Shown: piece after piece, positions 25,409-34,226 of the stretch
How the letters are laid out: every line of letters starts with the position of its first letter
Numbering within the stretch: the stretch's first letter is position 1
IMG/VR virus record: IMGVR_UViG_3300036900_000158
Coordinates: 1-47,818 of that record
Reading direction: 5' to 3' (one strand)
Source of the DNA: a virus
DNA length: 47,818 bases
Program-made: the position numbers and the translations under genes
The notes under the pieces: generated by a model
Told to the model about the DNA's origin: nothing
The model's database searches: none
What the model saw: only the letters and a program-made list of their open reading frames with translations

Positions 25409-26341
25409 CTATGCAGTAAATGTTTTGGCAACTACCTGCCCAAAATCAAATCCAAGCTTATCGGGAGTTAATCGCTTAACTTCTGATGTTGGAGTTGTTG
25501 GAATTACAAAGTTATAAGTACCTGGTGTAGGTTCTGTAACTGAAGTAATAACGATAGGCGCTGCGTCTGTTACGTTGTACAAGTCGAAATCCGCAGCAAG
25601 CAATCCACTAACGTTGAATTTATCTATGCCGCCAATATTAGTAGAATAAAGCGTTGATAATTTCGCAGTAAATCCGGTTGTCGTTACGTTTGTAACAGTC
25701 AGGAATGCATCAATCAAACCTTTTGCACCAAGCAAATCCGCAGATACTTTTCCGCTTGGGTATACACGTAACAATTCATCCTTTTCATTCAATCCGTATT
25801 GCCATGTTACGGCTAAGTGTTCCGGGTTGTCTTCAGTTGCTAAAATTAACTGAGAATCGAATGAATTTGGTTGAATTTTAATAGGGTATAGGTCGGCAGA
25901 TGGATCAGTTTTATCCAATATTTTACCTCTTAATTTGCCTTCAGCATCAACAGCATAGAAAGCTAAAGCCTCACATGAACACGCTTTAATTTGCCCAAGG
26001 TATTCAGCACCGCGGTTTCTGATTTCAAAAGAAAGATCGCGCGCACCTTGTTTTACTATTTCTTTAGCACCCGAGCCAGTTGTGTAAACTGTAGGTTCTG
26101 CTCTTGTGGATGCAGCTTCTTCAATATTCATTACCGGGTACCATCTTGTACTTGGGTCCGGATCATTAACTCTGGCATCTAAATATGCCTGGTCAATTTC
26201 GGTGCCAAATGGGATAAAGTTTAAGTCTCCATCATCATCTTCCATCTTCAGGATGAAAGCACCGCGCATTACTTTGAAATTGGAATCACAGGCTTCATAA
26301 AAACCAGTATTCCCGAAACCTGTCAAACAATCATCAGCCAT
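25409..26341 (-). CDS. Probable major tail (tube) protein
   Basis: 310 residues, acidic. The N-terminal part (MADDCLTGFGNTGFYEACDSNF) and beta-rich core are followed by a C-terminal Ig-like domain (~215-300: FLTVTNVTTTGFTAKLSTLY...). It is placed after connector genes and before a strong terminator, and its length fits a tail tube subunit with a decorative domain. The strong downstream terminator suggests it is the last of the high-expression genes. Identified by position and overall fold pattern, not a named motif. Confidence 0.75.
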   Translation of the reverse strand: MADDCLTGFGNTGFYEACDSNFKVMRGAFILKMEDDDGDLNFIPFGTEIDQAYLDARVNDPDPSTRWYPVMNIEEAASTRAEPTVYTTGSGAKEIVKQGARDLSFEIRNRGAEYLGQIKACSCEALAFYAVDAEGKLRGKILDKTDPSADLYPIKIQPNSFDSQLILATEDNPEHLAVTWQYGLNEKDELLRVYPSGKVSADLLGAKGLIDAFLTVTNVTTTGFTAKLSTLYSTNIGGIDKFNVSGLLAADFDLYNVTDAAPIVITSVTEPTPGTYNFVIPTTPTSEVKRLTPDKLGFDFGQVVAKTFTA

Positions 26342-26365
26342 AATACTTTATATTTATAGGTTAAA

Positions 26366-27070
26366 TTATATACAACATTCGCAGCATGCCCTTGTTAAAG
26401 GCAATGTGATCGACAATCTTACTCCAGATAGGTCATCGTCAAATAACGCACTTTCGTATCCCTTGTCGTTTATTAATACCCCAAACTTTATCATATCTAG
26501 GGTTTCGTAGGTATCTAAAAAACCAACCTTTGATGGTCGCTTTTCTAACCAAGCAATCCATGCATTCATTAAGTTTCGCATAGGAATAATTGCATGCTTG
26601 TCGTGGTCGTCTGTCTTCCACTTTTCGAAGTTGGCCTGTGTTAAGAAATAAAGCACAACATCGGCAGTTCTTTCAATTTCGACTATACCCCTTTTTGCCC
26701 TTGGGTCTACTGATTCTGGAAATGGTCTTTGTAAATAGACCATTGGCGTTTTTTGAAACTCACTTTGTATTCCACCTAATTCTGTATTTGCTTGCTCAAT
26801 AGTTCCGTGAAAGAAATATGGAGCTGCCAAATTAAATGTAATAGCAGGGGGGGCAACCGATCCCTTTATTGTAAAACTTTCATTATTAGCAACGGAAACA
26901 ACGGTATACGATACACCATTAATTACTAATTTTGATTTTTCCTGTAGGTAATAAGTATTACAAGATTCAATGGTATATGTACCATTTAGATTATCAGTAA
27001 CAAGGGTAATTTCAACAGGTAAAGGAACCGATTGAACCAAATTCCTGATTATGTCTAGTGTTTGAACCAT
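26366..27070 (-). CDS. Head-tail connector or tail-completion protein, 234 residues
   Basis: The N-terminal half is beta-rich (LPVEITLVTDNLNGTYTIES...SYTVVSVANNES). The C-terminal half contains 'GFLDTYETLDMIKFGVLIND', and the chain ends in a Cys-rich tail CCECCI. It shares one base with the upstream connector gene. In Bacteroidota phages this position is usually occupied by a neck or tail-terminator protein. Confidence 0.65.
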   Translation of the reverse strand: MVQTLDIIRNLVQSVPLPVEITLVTDNLNGTYTIESCNTYYLQEKSKLVINGVSYTVVSVANNESFTIKGSVAPPAITFNLAAPYFFHGTIEQANTELGGIQSEFQKTPMVYLQRPFPESVDPRAKRGIVEIERTADVVLYFLTQANFEKWKTDDHDKHAIIPMRNLMNAWIAWLEKRPSKVGFLDTYETLDMIKFGVLINDKGYESALFDDDLSGVRLSITLPLTRACCECCI

Positions 27071-27543
27071 TAGAACAGTGATGTTTTTTTAATGTATTGA
27101 CCGGCATAATCCGGGTAATTAGTGCTATCATTTGAAGCAATTCTCTGTATAGCATAGTATGTATTAACAGACTTGTTGTACATTCTTGCCAAGTAATCAA
27201 GGTTTGCCGGCTCTGATACCTCTGTGTTTCTTTTAACCGGACCGTTCATGCCTTGCGAGCGCGGTGCATCGCGTATGTATTCGTAATAAATAAAGCCAAG
27301 TAGCATTTTCTTCATGCCCTTAGTACACAAATCCTCATTAGGTTCGTATAGCTTTAGGTAAATTGGATCTGTTGGTACCTGATTAGTTAAGTCTGCAACA
27401 AATAAATTAAACAAGTCCGACCCTAATAGCTTTCTTAGAATTGATTCCTCAAACTCTTCGATATACTCATCAACCTTATCCTTGATAGATATGTTGAGTT
27501 CATATATGCCAGTAAAATCGGACTTGTTAATTAAGGTTCCCAT
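27070..27543 (-). CDS. Head-tail connector (DUF6712-like)
   Basis: 157 residues, helical. Blocks 'DKVDEYIEEFEESILRKLLGSDLFNLF' and 'GMKKMLLGFIYYEYIRD' match, from memory, a Bacteroidota phage connector family (DUF6712), comparable to gp6-type adaptors that sit below the portal. It follows the capsid cluster and precedes the next connector with a 1-nt overlap. The role is inferred from family and place. Confidence 0.75.
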   Translation of the reverse strand: MGTLINKSDFTGIYELNISIKDKVDEYIEEFEESILRKLLGSDLFNLFVADLTNQVPTDPIYLKLYEPNEDLCTKGMKKMLLGFIYYEYIRDAPRSQGMNGPVKRNTEVSEPANLDYLARMYNKSVNTYYAIQRIASNDSTNYPDYAGQYIKKTSLF

Positions 27544-27548
27544 TATTA

Positions 27549-27974
27549 TTACTTAAAGTAATTTCTTGGTAAAATGTATCCATTCAGTGTACCAATCATT
27601 GTGCCTGAACCTGTCCAACTTAACCTATAATAAAGGTATGGAGAACCTGTAATAACAAATATCTTGGCTTGTGATGCTACATCCGTTACAGTATAGGTTG
27701 CCGGTGTTGGAAGCACCAGTGAAGCATTAACAGTTTCATAGTTAACGCCATCAATACTACCTTGGACCGTTAAAGTTCCGGCCAATGTACCGCTGGTTTT
27801 TGCAATTACAGCCTGGATAGAAACTGTATTAGCAGGCAATTCTACTTTCAAACTACATGCAACAGTTGCTGCACCAGAAAGTATCACTCCACTACCAGTC
27901 ATTTGTTTTTGGGCGAATACAGAATTAATGCTCAAAAAAGAAAACACAATCAGAAATGATAATAATTTTGCCAT
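27549..27974 (-). CDS. Capsid-region protein with signal peptide
   Basis: 141 residues. MAKLLSFLIVFSFLSINSVFAQ is a clear Sec signal peptide with a likely cleavage after Ala-21. The mature part is a beta-sandwich (GVILSGAATVACSLKVELPANTV...YLYYRLSWTGSGTMIG). It sits between the major capsid region and the connectors and carries the duplicated leader. It could be a capsid decoration protein or an exported protein; a signal peptide here is unexpected. No family is recognised with confidence. Confidence 0.7.
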   Translation of the reverse strand: MAKLLSFLIVFSFLSINSVFAQKQMTGSGVILSGAATVACSLKVELPANTVSIQAVIAKTSGTLAGTLTVQGSIDGVNYETVNASLVLPTPATYTVTDVASQAKIFVITGSPYLYYRLSWTGSGTMIGTLNGYILPRNYFK

Positions 27975-28014
27975 GATATGATTTTTTTAAATTTTGATAC
28001 TTATTTTAAATTGT
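27971..28014 (-). repeat. Duplicated 5' leader, copy 2
   Basis: This 44-nt leader lies immediately before the start of the signal-peptide gene. It matches 28324-28368 except for one base in a T-run. A short inverted repeat (GTAGAAT-T-ATTCTAC, about 28013-28027) that includes the preceding stop codon lies just upstream. Confidence 0.85.
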
Positions 28015-28018
28015 AGAA

Positions 28019-28327
28019 TTATTCTACAATTTTACCTACACCCTTAGTCTGTAGACGTTGAGCTGTAAGTCGGTGAATTTTATGAACACCTTCTTTTAAA
28101 TGTTTTTTACCGGCATAGCCTTCTTTGTATTCACATTTAAAAGTAACTAAATCTGTCAGGCTGTAATTACCTACCTTATGCTCATGCTTAGGGTGTGCAA
28201 TTATTCCAGCTTCTTCATTTTTAGTTTGATTGTTTTTTCCAGACTTTGATGATTTAGCTTCTGCCTTGGCTTGTTCATCGGCTAATTTTGCCTCTTCGAT
28301 TTCTTCTGGTGTCAATTGATTTGCCAT
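28019..28327 (-). CDS. Small Lys/Glu-rich capsid-region protein, 102 residues
   Basis: The N-terminal ~40 residues are charged and probably disordered (EEIEEAKLADEQAKAEAKSS). The C-terminal half is a compact, basic, His-containing domain (GNYSLTDLVTFKCEYKEGY...). Flanked on both sides by the duplicated leader. Its place directly after the major capsid gene suggests a capsid or head-completion role. No family recognised. Confidence 0.65.
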   Translation of the reverse strand: MANQLTPEEIEEAKLADEQAKAEAKSSKSGKNNQTKNEEAGIIAHPKHEHKVGNYSLTDLVTFKCEYKEGYAGKKHLKEGVHKIHRLTAQRLQTKGVGKIVE

Positions 28328-28368
28328 GATATGATTTTTTTTAAATTTTGATACTTATTTTAAATTGT
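28324..28368 (-). repeat. Duplicated 5' leader, copy 1
   Basis: The 45-nt AT-rich leader before the 102-residue gene is identical to 27971-28014 apart from one extra T. It follows the strong hairpin at 28367-28395. The duplication suggests that the leader was copied to give both genes the same translation signal. Confidence 0.85.
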
Positions 28369-28395
28369 CCGGTCCAATAATAAATTGGACCGGAC
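28367..28395 (-). terminator. 12-bp hairpin after the major capsid gene
   Basis: Perfect inverted repeat (28384-28395 with 28367-28378), 5-nt loop, beginning 5 nt after the capsid stop. It is followed by AAUUUAAAAUAA rather than a U-run, so it may be a partial terminator or, more likely, a structure that protects the 3' end of the capsid message. Confidence 0.65.
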
Positions 28396-28400
28396 TTTAA

Positions 28401-29645
28401 TTATACTTTTTCGATATCCTGTTTAATCACATCGAAATTGGCATAAATGAAGCCAGATCGTTTAGATTGAGGGATATAATCGTAGAAGTATTGCTCTACA
28501 ATCATCGTGTATTGGTTTTTACTGAAATCATCATTATTCCAGCCAATTCTTACTTGAATCTCTCCTCTTAGAAGAACTTCGTAAGCAGTACCGTCACCGA
28601 TAAAGAAATAGCCAGTTGCGACACGTGGGTCAATAATAACCTTCCCAAATTCGTAAGTTGCACCGTTCCATTGGAAAGGAGGCATAATGTAATGCCCATC
28701 AACACCTTTTGTTAATCTGATTCTCCATGCGTCAGCAGGGTTCAATACCAATACATTTGGAGTTTTGTACAACGATTGCAATTGAGCGATTGCTGCACCA
28801 ATTGCCGCGTAATCATCAGGATTTTCAATCTGGTTATCCAAACCATTGTAAGCGTAAGAAGATGCGCCTGTTACCATGTGTCCTAGGATAATATCGTTCA
28901 TCTCATTCCTTACATCAATAGACATAAGCTGTTTGATTTTAGATAACAAACGCGGGAAGTCCATTTCGAACTCTTCGGTAATAATTGTACGACCTGCAGC
29001 TTTTTCATACGAAGCTGTACTTCTAACAAAAAGATATTGTAATAATGGCTTAACGCCGCCTTCTGCAACAATTGCAAAATCGCCCTCTTTTGGAATTTCA
29101 TCAAACCAAATTAGAGCTGCAGCATCAGTATTGCCCAATGTAACGAAATCCAAAATGAATGGACGGCCACGGTCAATTGTATAAATAGGTCCATCGCCTA
29201 ATCTTAACAACGCAGCAGCAGAGCCATTTTCAACAATAGATGCGGCGTTACCACCTAAACCTACAGTTGCAGTAATGCCTGCGGCCTTAATTGTGAATGT
29301 TTTTGATCCAGATCCGTTTTTAAACATTTCTTTAAATGTTCCTTTATCGGATGCATCTTTGAATTCTTTTTCGAATGCCAACAATGGGCTTTCTCCATTA
29401 AATCCACCTTTGCCAATCTTGCCCAACTCTATACCTTGAGTTTTAACAATATCTTCAAGTTTTTTATTTGCCGCTAAAACTTCTGTTTTAAAGGCTTCAA
29501 TTTCTTCTTTAGATGCAACACCCTTCATTGCGTTGGCATGTTTTTCATCTAATTTTTTTTGCAAATCTTCGGAAATGGCCTTCATTTCTAAGGCTGTTTT
29601 CTCTCCTACTTGATCGGCAAGTGCTTTTAGTTCTTCCGGTGTCAT
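28401..29645 (-). CDS. Major capsid protein (HK97 fold)
   Basis: 414 residues. The N-terminal ~100 residues (LADQVGEKTALEMKAISEDL...KKLEDIVKTQ) are a coiled-coil delta/scaffold domain to be removed by the protease. The body has the HK97 pattern: 'FVTLGNTDAAALIWFDEIPKEG' (E-loop region), 'LLSKIKQLMSIDVRNEMNDIIL' (spine helix), and the beta-rich A/P domains 'TPNVLVLNPADAWRIRL' and 'GTAYEVLLRGEIQVRIGWNN'. Placed after the protease and before the connectors. It is very likely the most abundant virion protein. Confidence 0.92.
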   Translation of the reverse strand: MTPEELKALADQVGEKTALEMKAISEDLQKKLDEKHANAMKGVASKEEIEAFKTEVLAANKKLEDIVKTQGIELGKIGKGGFNGESPLLAFEKEFKDASDKGTFKEMFKNGSGSKTFTIKAAGITATVGLGGNAASIVENGSAAALLRLGDGPIYTIDRGRPFILDFVTLGNTDAAALIWFDEIPKEGDFAIVAEGGVKPLLQYLFVRSTASYEKAAGRTIITEEFEMDFPRLLSKIKQLMSIDVRNEMNDIILGHMVTGASSYAYNGLDNQIENPDDYAAIGAAIAQLQSLYKTPNVLVLNPADAWRIRLTKGVDGHYIMPPFQWNGATYEFGKVIIDPRVATGYFFIGDGTAYEVLLRGEIQVRIGWNNDDFSKNQYTMIVEQYFYDYIPQSKRSGFIYANFDVIKQDIEKV

Positions 29646-29646
29646 T

Positions 29647-30537
29647 TTAGTTTTGGTTAAAGTTTTTAATAATAGGACCTAAATCGTTTAGCATTTCTGC
29701 AATCGATTTTTTTGGAGTGGAAGGTTCCGGCTCTTCTTTATTTTCGTGAGTGTCTTCTGACGGCTCAGTTTTATTTTCTTCTGTAATGTCTGGAGTAATC
29801 TCGTTGGATCCGAAAAGAACCGCTGAGTTTTCGTATAGTCTTAGCTCAGGAACTACCCAGAAATAACCGGCTTTATCAACTTTCTCCTTGTTGATAACCA
29901 TTGGATAGTATTTATTCCAGTTTTCAAACTCTAATGCTGATGCATATTCTTTATCAGAAACACACAAATCAAGCTTAATGTATTGCAATCCGATTGAATG
30001 CTGCTTTATTTTCTTGTCAAGGTATAGCTGGTAGCATTTTTCATCCAGCGATTCCTTAACAAGTGATTCCATGATTAGGCATTGAGTTGAACCCATGCCA
30101 AACTTAGAAAGTCCTAAGTCAGATAATAAAAATTCCTGAGAATAAATTTTTTGAGGGTAGCCAATTATGCCCTCAGTGGTTTGCTTGTGGTCTCTAAGGT
30201 GGTAAATCTTATCTGATCCGCTTGGACCGTTCTCTGAAATAGTTTTTTTCCACGCATCTGGCAAAATAACATCCATTTGAGAATCGCACCATAGGGCAGT
30301 ATTGCAAATAACCTTTACATTTACTTCGCCTGGCTCAATTTCTTGAACCTGTTGAGCATCACCTGCAGCCTTAGATGTGGTGGTTTTTTTCTTGAATGAC
30401 AACACATCTGTAGTAAAGCCAAAGTCATCGGACTTAATTGGCATAGATGTTTTCTGCTTAATCAGTTCCTTCTTGTTTTCTACAAGATACTTGATTAATG
30501 CTTTGCCGTGTAGGTCTTTTGGAAGGGTTATTCTCAT
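29647..30537 (-). CDS. Prohead maturation protease (HK97/U35-like)
   Basis: 296 residues. The protease half (~60-240) has the His block 'IYHLRDHKQTTEGIIG' and the Ser block 'KQHSIGLQYIKLDL' expected of herpes/HK97-type prohead proteases. The C-terminal ~60 residues are acidic and flexible (ENKTEPSEDTHENKEEPEPS), ending in a short helix, which may serve as scaffold. It cleaves the capsid delta domain during maturation. It starts in an ATGA overlap with a 43-residue Cys-rich gene and ends 1 nt before the capsid gene. Confidence 0.82.
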   Translation of the reverse strand: MRITLPKDLHGKALIKYLVENKKELIKQKTSMPIKSDDFGFTTDVLSFKKKTTTSKAAGDAQQVQEIEPGEVNVKVICNTALWCDSQMDVILPDAWKKTISENGPSGSDKIYHLRDHKQTTEGIIGYPQKIYSQEFLLSDLGLSKFGMGSTQCLIMESLVKESLDEKCYQLYLDKKIKQHSIGLQYIKLDLCVSDKEYASALEFENWNKYYPMVINKEKVDKAGYFWVVPELRLYENSAVLFGSNEITPDITEENKTEPSEDTHENKEEPEPSTPKKSIAEMLNDLGPIIKNFNQN

Positions 30538-30665
30538 TTAGAGATCACTCGTTTAGATTTAACTATACGCGCTTTCTCGGCCTTAGATTCCTCTAAGGCT
30601 TTTTTATCTAAACATGACTTTGTGCATGATTTGGAATCATTACACGGCTTATTTTCGTTACACAT
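30534..30665 (-). CDS. 43-residue Cys-rich micro-protein
   Basis: ATG at 30665; TGA overlaps the protease ATG (ATGA). Four Cys in the first 18 residues (C2, C8, C14, C18) are followed by a basic tail, a pattern that could bind zinc. It appears coupled to the protease gene. Within it, the plus strand contains a perfect hairpin plus T-run (30580-30605) of the terminator type. Confidence 0.5.
   Translation of the reverse strand: MCNENKPCNDSKSCTKSCLDKKALEESKAEKARIVKSKRVISK
30580..30605 (+). terminator. Plus-strand terminator-like hairpin
   Basis: GCCTTAGA/TCTAAGGC with a 4-nt loop followed by six T, read on the plus strand. It lies inside a minus-strand gene. It could stop antisense transcription, or it may be a coincidence of codons. 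Confidence 0.4.
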
Positions 30666-30704
30666 ATTTTGCAATGCTTAGTAGTTATCCAAGAAATTAC
30701 GTTA

Positions 30705-30735
30705 CAAGTATACGTTTTTTATTCAATACAAACAA
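30705..30735 (-). promoter_or_regulatory. Candidate promoter before the protease/capsid genes
   Basis: TTG (30733-30735), 20 nt, then TATACTTG (30705-30712), one mismatch from TAnnTTTG. It lies between the portal stop and the 43-residue gene, with a ~40-nt leader. It could give extra capsid expression. Confidence 0.4.
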
Positions 30736-30747
30736 AAAACGAGTTTT

Positions 30748-32067
30748 TTATTCTGATTCTGTGGTTGATGATACCATTGGAGGTAATTTAACGTACCCTT
30801 TCGCTTCCTGCTCATCAAATCCCCATTCAGATACAAGTATTTTAATAGCGGAATCATAGGTAAGTGTTCCATTTCCAACATTGGAATTTAATTCTATTAT
30901 TGCGGATTGTGTGGTTTGCGCCTTTTCTGCCCTGGCTTGCTGCCCTTCCTGCAAACAATCTATTCCGGAAACATCTAAATAAATTTCATAGCCAAGGAAA
31001 TCAATTATTTCTTTATTATTGGTTATCATTTTTGTAAAAGGAATAATACAGTCCAAATACAAAGCTTTATTTGATTCTATTACATTGGCAAATTTCTTAT
31101 TATCCGGATCATTAAACTGGCCTGAATCTACCTGAAATACTGTACAAAGATCCCGGTGCTTGATTTTGTATCCATCCCATAATGCCATTTCTTTAGTTGA
31201 TCGCCCAAATTGAACGAATCTCAATTTTTTGGTAGAAGTTGCAACCGATCCTGCCCTTCTTGCGCCGGATATTCTTCCATTTAATTCGCGATCAAATTCT
31301 GCTTGCTCTATACCCTTTATTGGTTCGTCAGAATCATTGGTTACCATACCGTCAACGCCTTTATTTTTTAGCATTGCAGTATCCGCCGTGTACATTTCTT
31401 TAAGCGACTCTATGGCCATTATAGCCGATTGGAATGGAGAAAGCCCCATGTTTGTTTTTTGACACGCGGTTATATCATCGAACTTAATAAAAATAATATC
31501 ATCTTCTGTTAGTTTCAAACAAGTTCCATCAAGATTATCAACTTTGTAGTACAGTTTACCAAAGTACAATTTTTCTGTTACGTTTATTGTGTTTAGCACC
31601 TCCAGTTCCGATTCAAAACCCACAATTACCTTTTTGTAACACATGCAGGTGCCTGTCATTATATACATTTTGAGAGCCTTGTATACATCAAAATTAAAAG
31701 CCTTTGATTTATATGGCTTACCTTTCCAATATGGGATAAAATTTATGTTTCGTTGATTGAGTAATATTTTGTCTATAATTCCACGGCCGGCCGAGTTCAT
31801 TGTGTAACCCGTATCAATCAAATACTTTAGACCTTTGCGGTTAAATGAGTGATTACCTGTTAATCGCTCCCACCAAGTCTGAACAAAAAAATCATTCACT
31901 GGCATATCCTGGGCTACTCCATCGCCACTTATTTGAGGGTAAGTTGCAGAATTTAAAAGCATAGTATTGTTGGCCCATGATTTGACAGCCATTTTTAAAC
32001 CTGTTGCAATTGCCGGCAAAAGCTTGACCTCATGGGCTTGCTCTTTATTACTATCCTTGTTTTCCAA
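30748..32067 (-). CDS. Portal protein
   Basis: 439 residues. Features of the HK97-type portal family are the central block 'DDIIFIKFDDITACQ..NMGLSPFQSAIMAIESLKEMYTADTAML', followed by 'RISGARRAGSV', a clip/stem-like segment, and 'GLKYLIDTGYTMNSAGRGIID' near the N-terminus. The portal forms the dodecameric ring at the packaging vertex, where TerL docks. It lies between terL and the protease, as expected. The 126 nt upstream contain no gene. Confidence 0.85.
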   Translation of the reverse strand: MENKDSNKEQAHEVKLLPAIATGLKMAVKSWANNTMLLNSATYPQISGDGVAQDMPVNDFFVQTWWERLTGNHSFNRKGLKYLIDTGYTMNSAGRGIIDKILLNQRNINFIPYWKGKPYKSKAFNFDVYKALKMYIMTGTCMCYKKVIVGFESELEVLNTINVTEKLYFGKLYYKVDNLDGTCLKLTEDDIIFIKFDDITACQKTNMGLSPFQSAIMAIESLKEMYTADTAMLKNKGVDGMVTNDSDEPIKGIEQAEFDRELNGRISGARRAGSVATSTKKLRFVQFGRSTKEMALWDGYKIKHRDLCTVFQVDSGQFNDPDNKKFANVIESNKALYLDCIIPFTKMITNNKEIIDFLGYEIYLDVSGIDCLQEGQQARAEKAQTTQSAIIELNSNVGNGTLTYDSAIKILVSEWGFDEQEAKGYVKLPPMVSSTTESE

Positions 32068-32193
32068 AGTGTATATCTTTTTGCGTAAATATATAAAATA
32101 TTAATGGTTGTTATGCAAATATTAGAATAGTTATATAAATATTAGGCAAATCGCCTAGTAAACATAAGGCATTTTGTATTAATAAAGTACAAT

Positions 32194-33573
32194 TTAAAAA
32201 CCACTACCAATTTCAAACCATGCACGCATCATAATTGAATCCCAATCATCAGGAGACCTGCGCAGTGCAGACTTGACTTCATCTTTTGGTATAACTTTTA
32301 GCTTTCCATCGTCATCAATACCGCGTTCTCTAACCCATTCCATTTCTTGCTTTACTCTGGATAGTATTTGTGGACTATCGCAAGCCTCGTACATTTCCCG
32401 CTTATTAATCAATTCAGCTGCCTTAAATGTACATTGAGCCTTCAAGTTGGAATAGTTTTCCCTTCCGATTGGTCTTTTATTGGCCACAAAACCTTCGCAA
32501 TTCAATATATCAACGACACCGCCACCAACACCATCTTCATCGCAAATAGTTCTACTCATTGGTATGGAATACTTAACTGCTGTTTGCTTAATTGCATCGG
32601 CAGTATCGTTTACTCGTGACTTAAATATTTCAATCCTTTCAATAACACGCAATCCATGCCATACTCGGATCATTGTACTATCCCTACCAAGTCGAGCAAT
32701 ATCGGCCGTAATGTATTTATGCCCTTCTGCCTTAACGTGTTCATTGCTGAAGTAATCGTTAATAGCGTCCTGCTCAATTAGCTTATCCTTGCTTTCATCA
32801 TAATCAAAATTACCGTACACAAGTCGCTGTATAGTAATTTCTGTAGACGTTTCTATTTGTATTTTAATCCATTTTGCAACCGCCGGGTCCGGGTTATCAC
32901 TTGGCAATGCCTTAATAAACTTTTGCCTTTCCGGTTCCCGTCCTTCTTTGTATGGTAAATAGAACCGGTTATATACATGGCCCTTGTCAGGGTTAAACAT
33001 TTCAAATGTTGTGGCACTAAGATTATATTCGATATTTTTTCTAAACCCGCAGCGCCCAGAAAGAATTTCTATCGCCTCATACATGGTTTCATTTGATTCG
33101 TCAATTACCAACCCGGTCAATTCATACCCACCAAATCGTAAAAACAACGGATCTGATGGTTGAAAAGCAGTATCAATTAAAAATATTTGTGAGCCATTAA
33201 AGAATGTAATTATTTGATCCTGTTGATTGTAATTGTAATCAGACCGGTACTTCAAACCATATTTATTAAATACCTTAAACAGGGTTAAAAGAGTGGTACG
33301 CTTTAAGTTCTTTAACTCCTTACGAGCTAAACCCCATCCGGTGCCAGGGTAAGCCAGACAATTCATTGTAAGCCATTCTGAAGCTACCCACGATTTCCCA
33401 CTTCTTGCGCTTCCGCCGTAACCTACAGAATTACATTCAATGGAGCACAAAAGAACCATAGCCTGCAGCTGCTTCTCATGTATTCCCCACGGTGTTTTTG
33501 TCTGAATAGAGTAATCGCCACGCTTAAATAATTCTGCAGCTATCTGCCAGTATTTAATATTCGATATGTTCAC
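32194..33573 (-). CDS. terL: Terminase large subunit
   Basis: 459 residues. ATPase: Walker A GGSARSGKS (53-61) and Walker B 'TGLVIDESNE' (about 150). Nuclease: 'YITADIARLGRDSTMIRVW' (D-x-A-x-x-G..D), 'CDEDGVGGGVVD', and the final 'RSPDDWDSIMMR'. This is the complete two-domain packaging motor that cuts and pumps DNA into proheads. It ends 126 nt before the portal and starts 1 nt after terS. Confidence 0.95.
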   Translation of the reverse strand: MNISNIKYWQIAAELFKRGDYSIQTKTPWGIHEKQLQAMVLLCSIECNSVGYGGSARSGKSWVASEWLTMNCLAYPGTGWGLARKELKNLKRTTLLTLFKVFNKYGLKYRSDYNYNQQDQIITFFNGSQIFLIDTAFQPSDPLFLRFGGYELTGLVIDESNETMYEAIEILSGRCGFRKNIEYNLSATTFEMFNPDKGHVYNRFYLPYKEGREPERQKFIKALPSDNPDPAVAKWIKIQIETSTEITIQRLVYGNFDYDESKDKLIEQDAINDYFSNEHVKAEGHKYITADIARLGRDSTMIRVWHGLRVIERIEIFKSRVNDTADAIKQTAVKYSIPMSRTICDEDGVGGGVVDILNCEGFVANKRPIGRENYSNLKAQCTFKAAELINKREMYEACDSPQILSRVKQEMEWVRERGIDDDGKLKVIPKDEVKSALRRSPDDWDSIMMRAWFEIGSGF

Positions 33574-34107
33574 TTATTTAGCTTCCCGCTTTTCCTTCAT
33601 TTCGGCCATAAACAATAATTCTTCTGGAGTGTAATCATCAAGGCTTTCACTTTGCTTCATTTCAACCTCGGATTTATCTTTCCATCCCATATTTTTTAGA
33701 ACAAAAATAGATCCTTGAGGCTTGTCTGAAAACATATTTTCTTCGTGCCTTTTCTCTATCAAAGTCCGCGCGCGCTTGATTAAGTAAGAATACTCTGTGT
33801 TCTTTTCTTGATCGTATAGGCTTTGTTTATCTGCAAACCCAAGATAAAGAGCTAATCCTGTGATAGTTGCCTTTTCTGGATATCTATCCCAAATTTCCTT
33901 ATCTTCAAACTTTGGTTCGCCCTTTTTAGTTTGAATTTCTACTTCTTCCCAATGCGATTCCCCCTTTATGAATTCGAAGTAAGAATCTATAGCTGTGGCC
34001 AATTCATCTACATTAGCATATTTCCTTGGCTGCCCTCCGTTATTTCCAACTGAATACTGGTTTCCATGAGTATATCTTCCCCTTTCGTCTTTTCCTTGTA
34101 TTGGCAT
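33574..34107 (-). CDS. terS: Terminase small subunit (P22 gp3-like)
   Basis: 177 residues. Blocks 'EKATITGLALYLGFADKQSLYDQEK' (helix-turn-helix-like DNA-binding) and 'YSYLIKRARTLIEKRHEENMF...GSIFVLKNMGWKDKSE' match, from memory, the P22-type terminase small subunit that recognises the packaging site. First gene of the late operon, about 20 nt after the predicted transcription start. Confidence 0.88.
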   Translation of the reverse strand: MPIQGKDERGRYTHGNQYSVGNNGGQPRKYANVDELATAIDSYFEFIKGESHWEEVEIQTKKGEPKFEDKEIWDRYPEKATITGLALYLGFADKQSLYDQEKNTEYSYLIKRARTLIEKRHEENMFSDKPQGSIFVLKNMGWKDKSEVEMKQSESLDDYTPEELLFMAEMKEKREAK

Positions 34108-34134
34108 AATGCTTTTCTGTTTACTTGCTTGATG

Positions 34135-34164
34135 CTAATATACAAAGGATTGGGATAAAATAAA
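34135..34164 (-). promoter_or_regulatory. Late promoter upstream of terS
   Basis: TATATTAG (34135-34142) with TTT exactly 19 nt upstream (34162-34164) in the U-tract of the preceding terminator. Same architecture as the cold-shock and 45912-45941 promoters. Confidence 0.5.
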
Positions 34165-34191
34165 AAAACCTTCGATTTCTCAAAGGTTTTT
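34164..34191 (-). terminator. Terminator at the end of the accessory operon
   Basis: AAAAACCUU/AAGGUUUUU stem (34183-34191 with 34164-34172), 10-nt loop, U-run. It separates the accessory genes from terS. Confidence 0.75.
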
Positions 34192-34226
34192 AGTTAAAAA
34201 ATTATACTACTACTTCTGGATATTGT

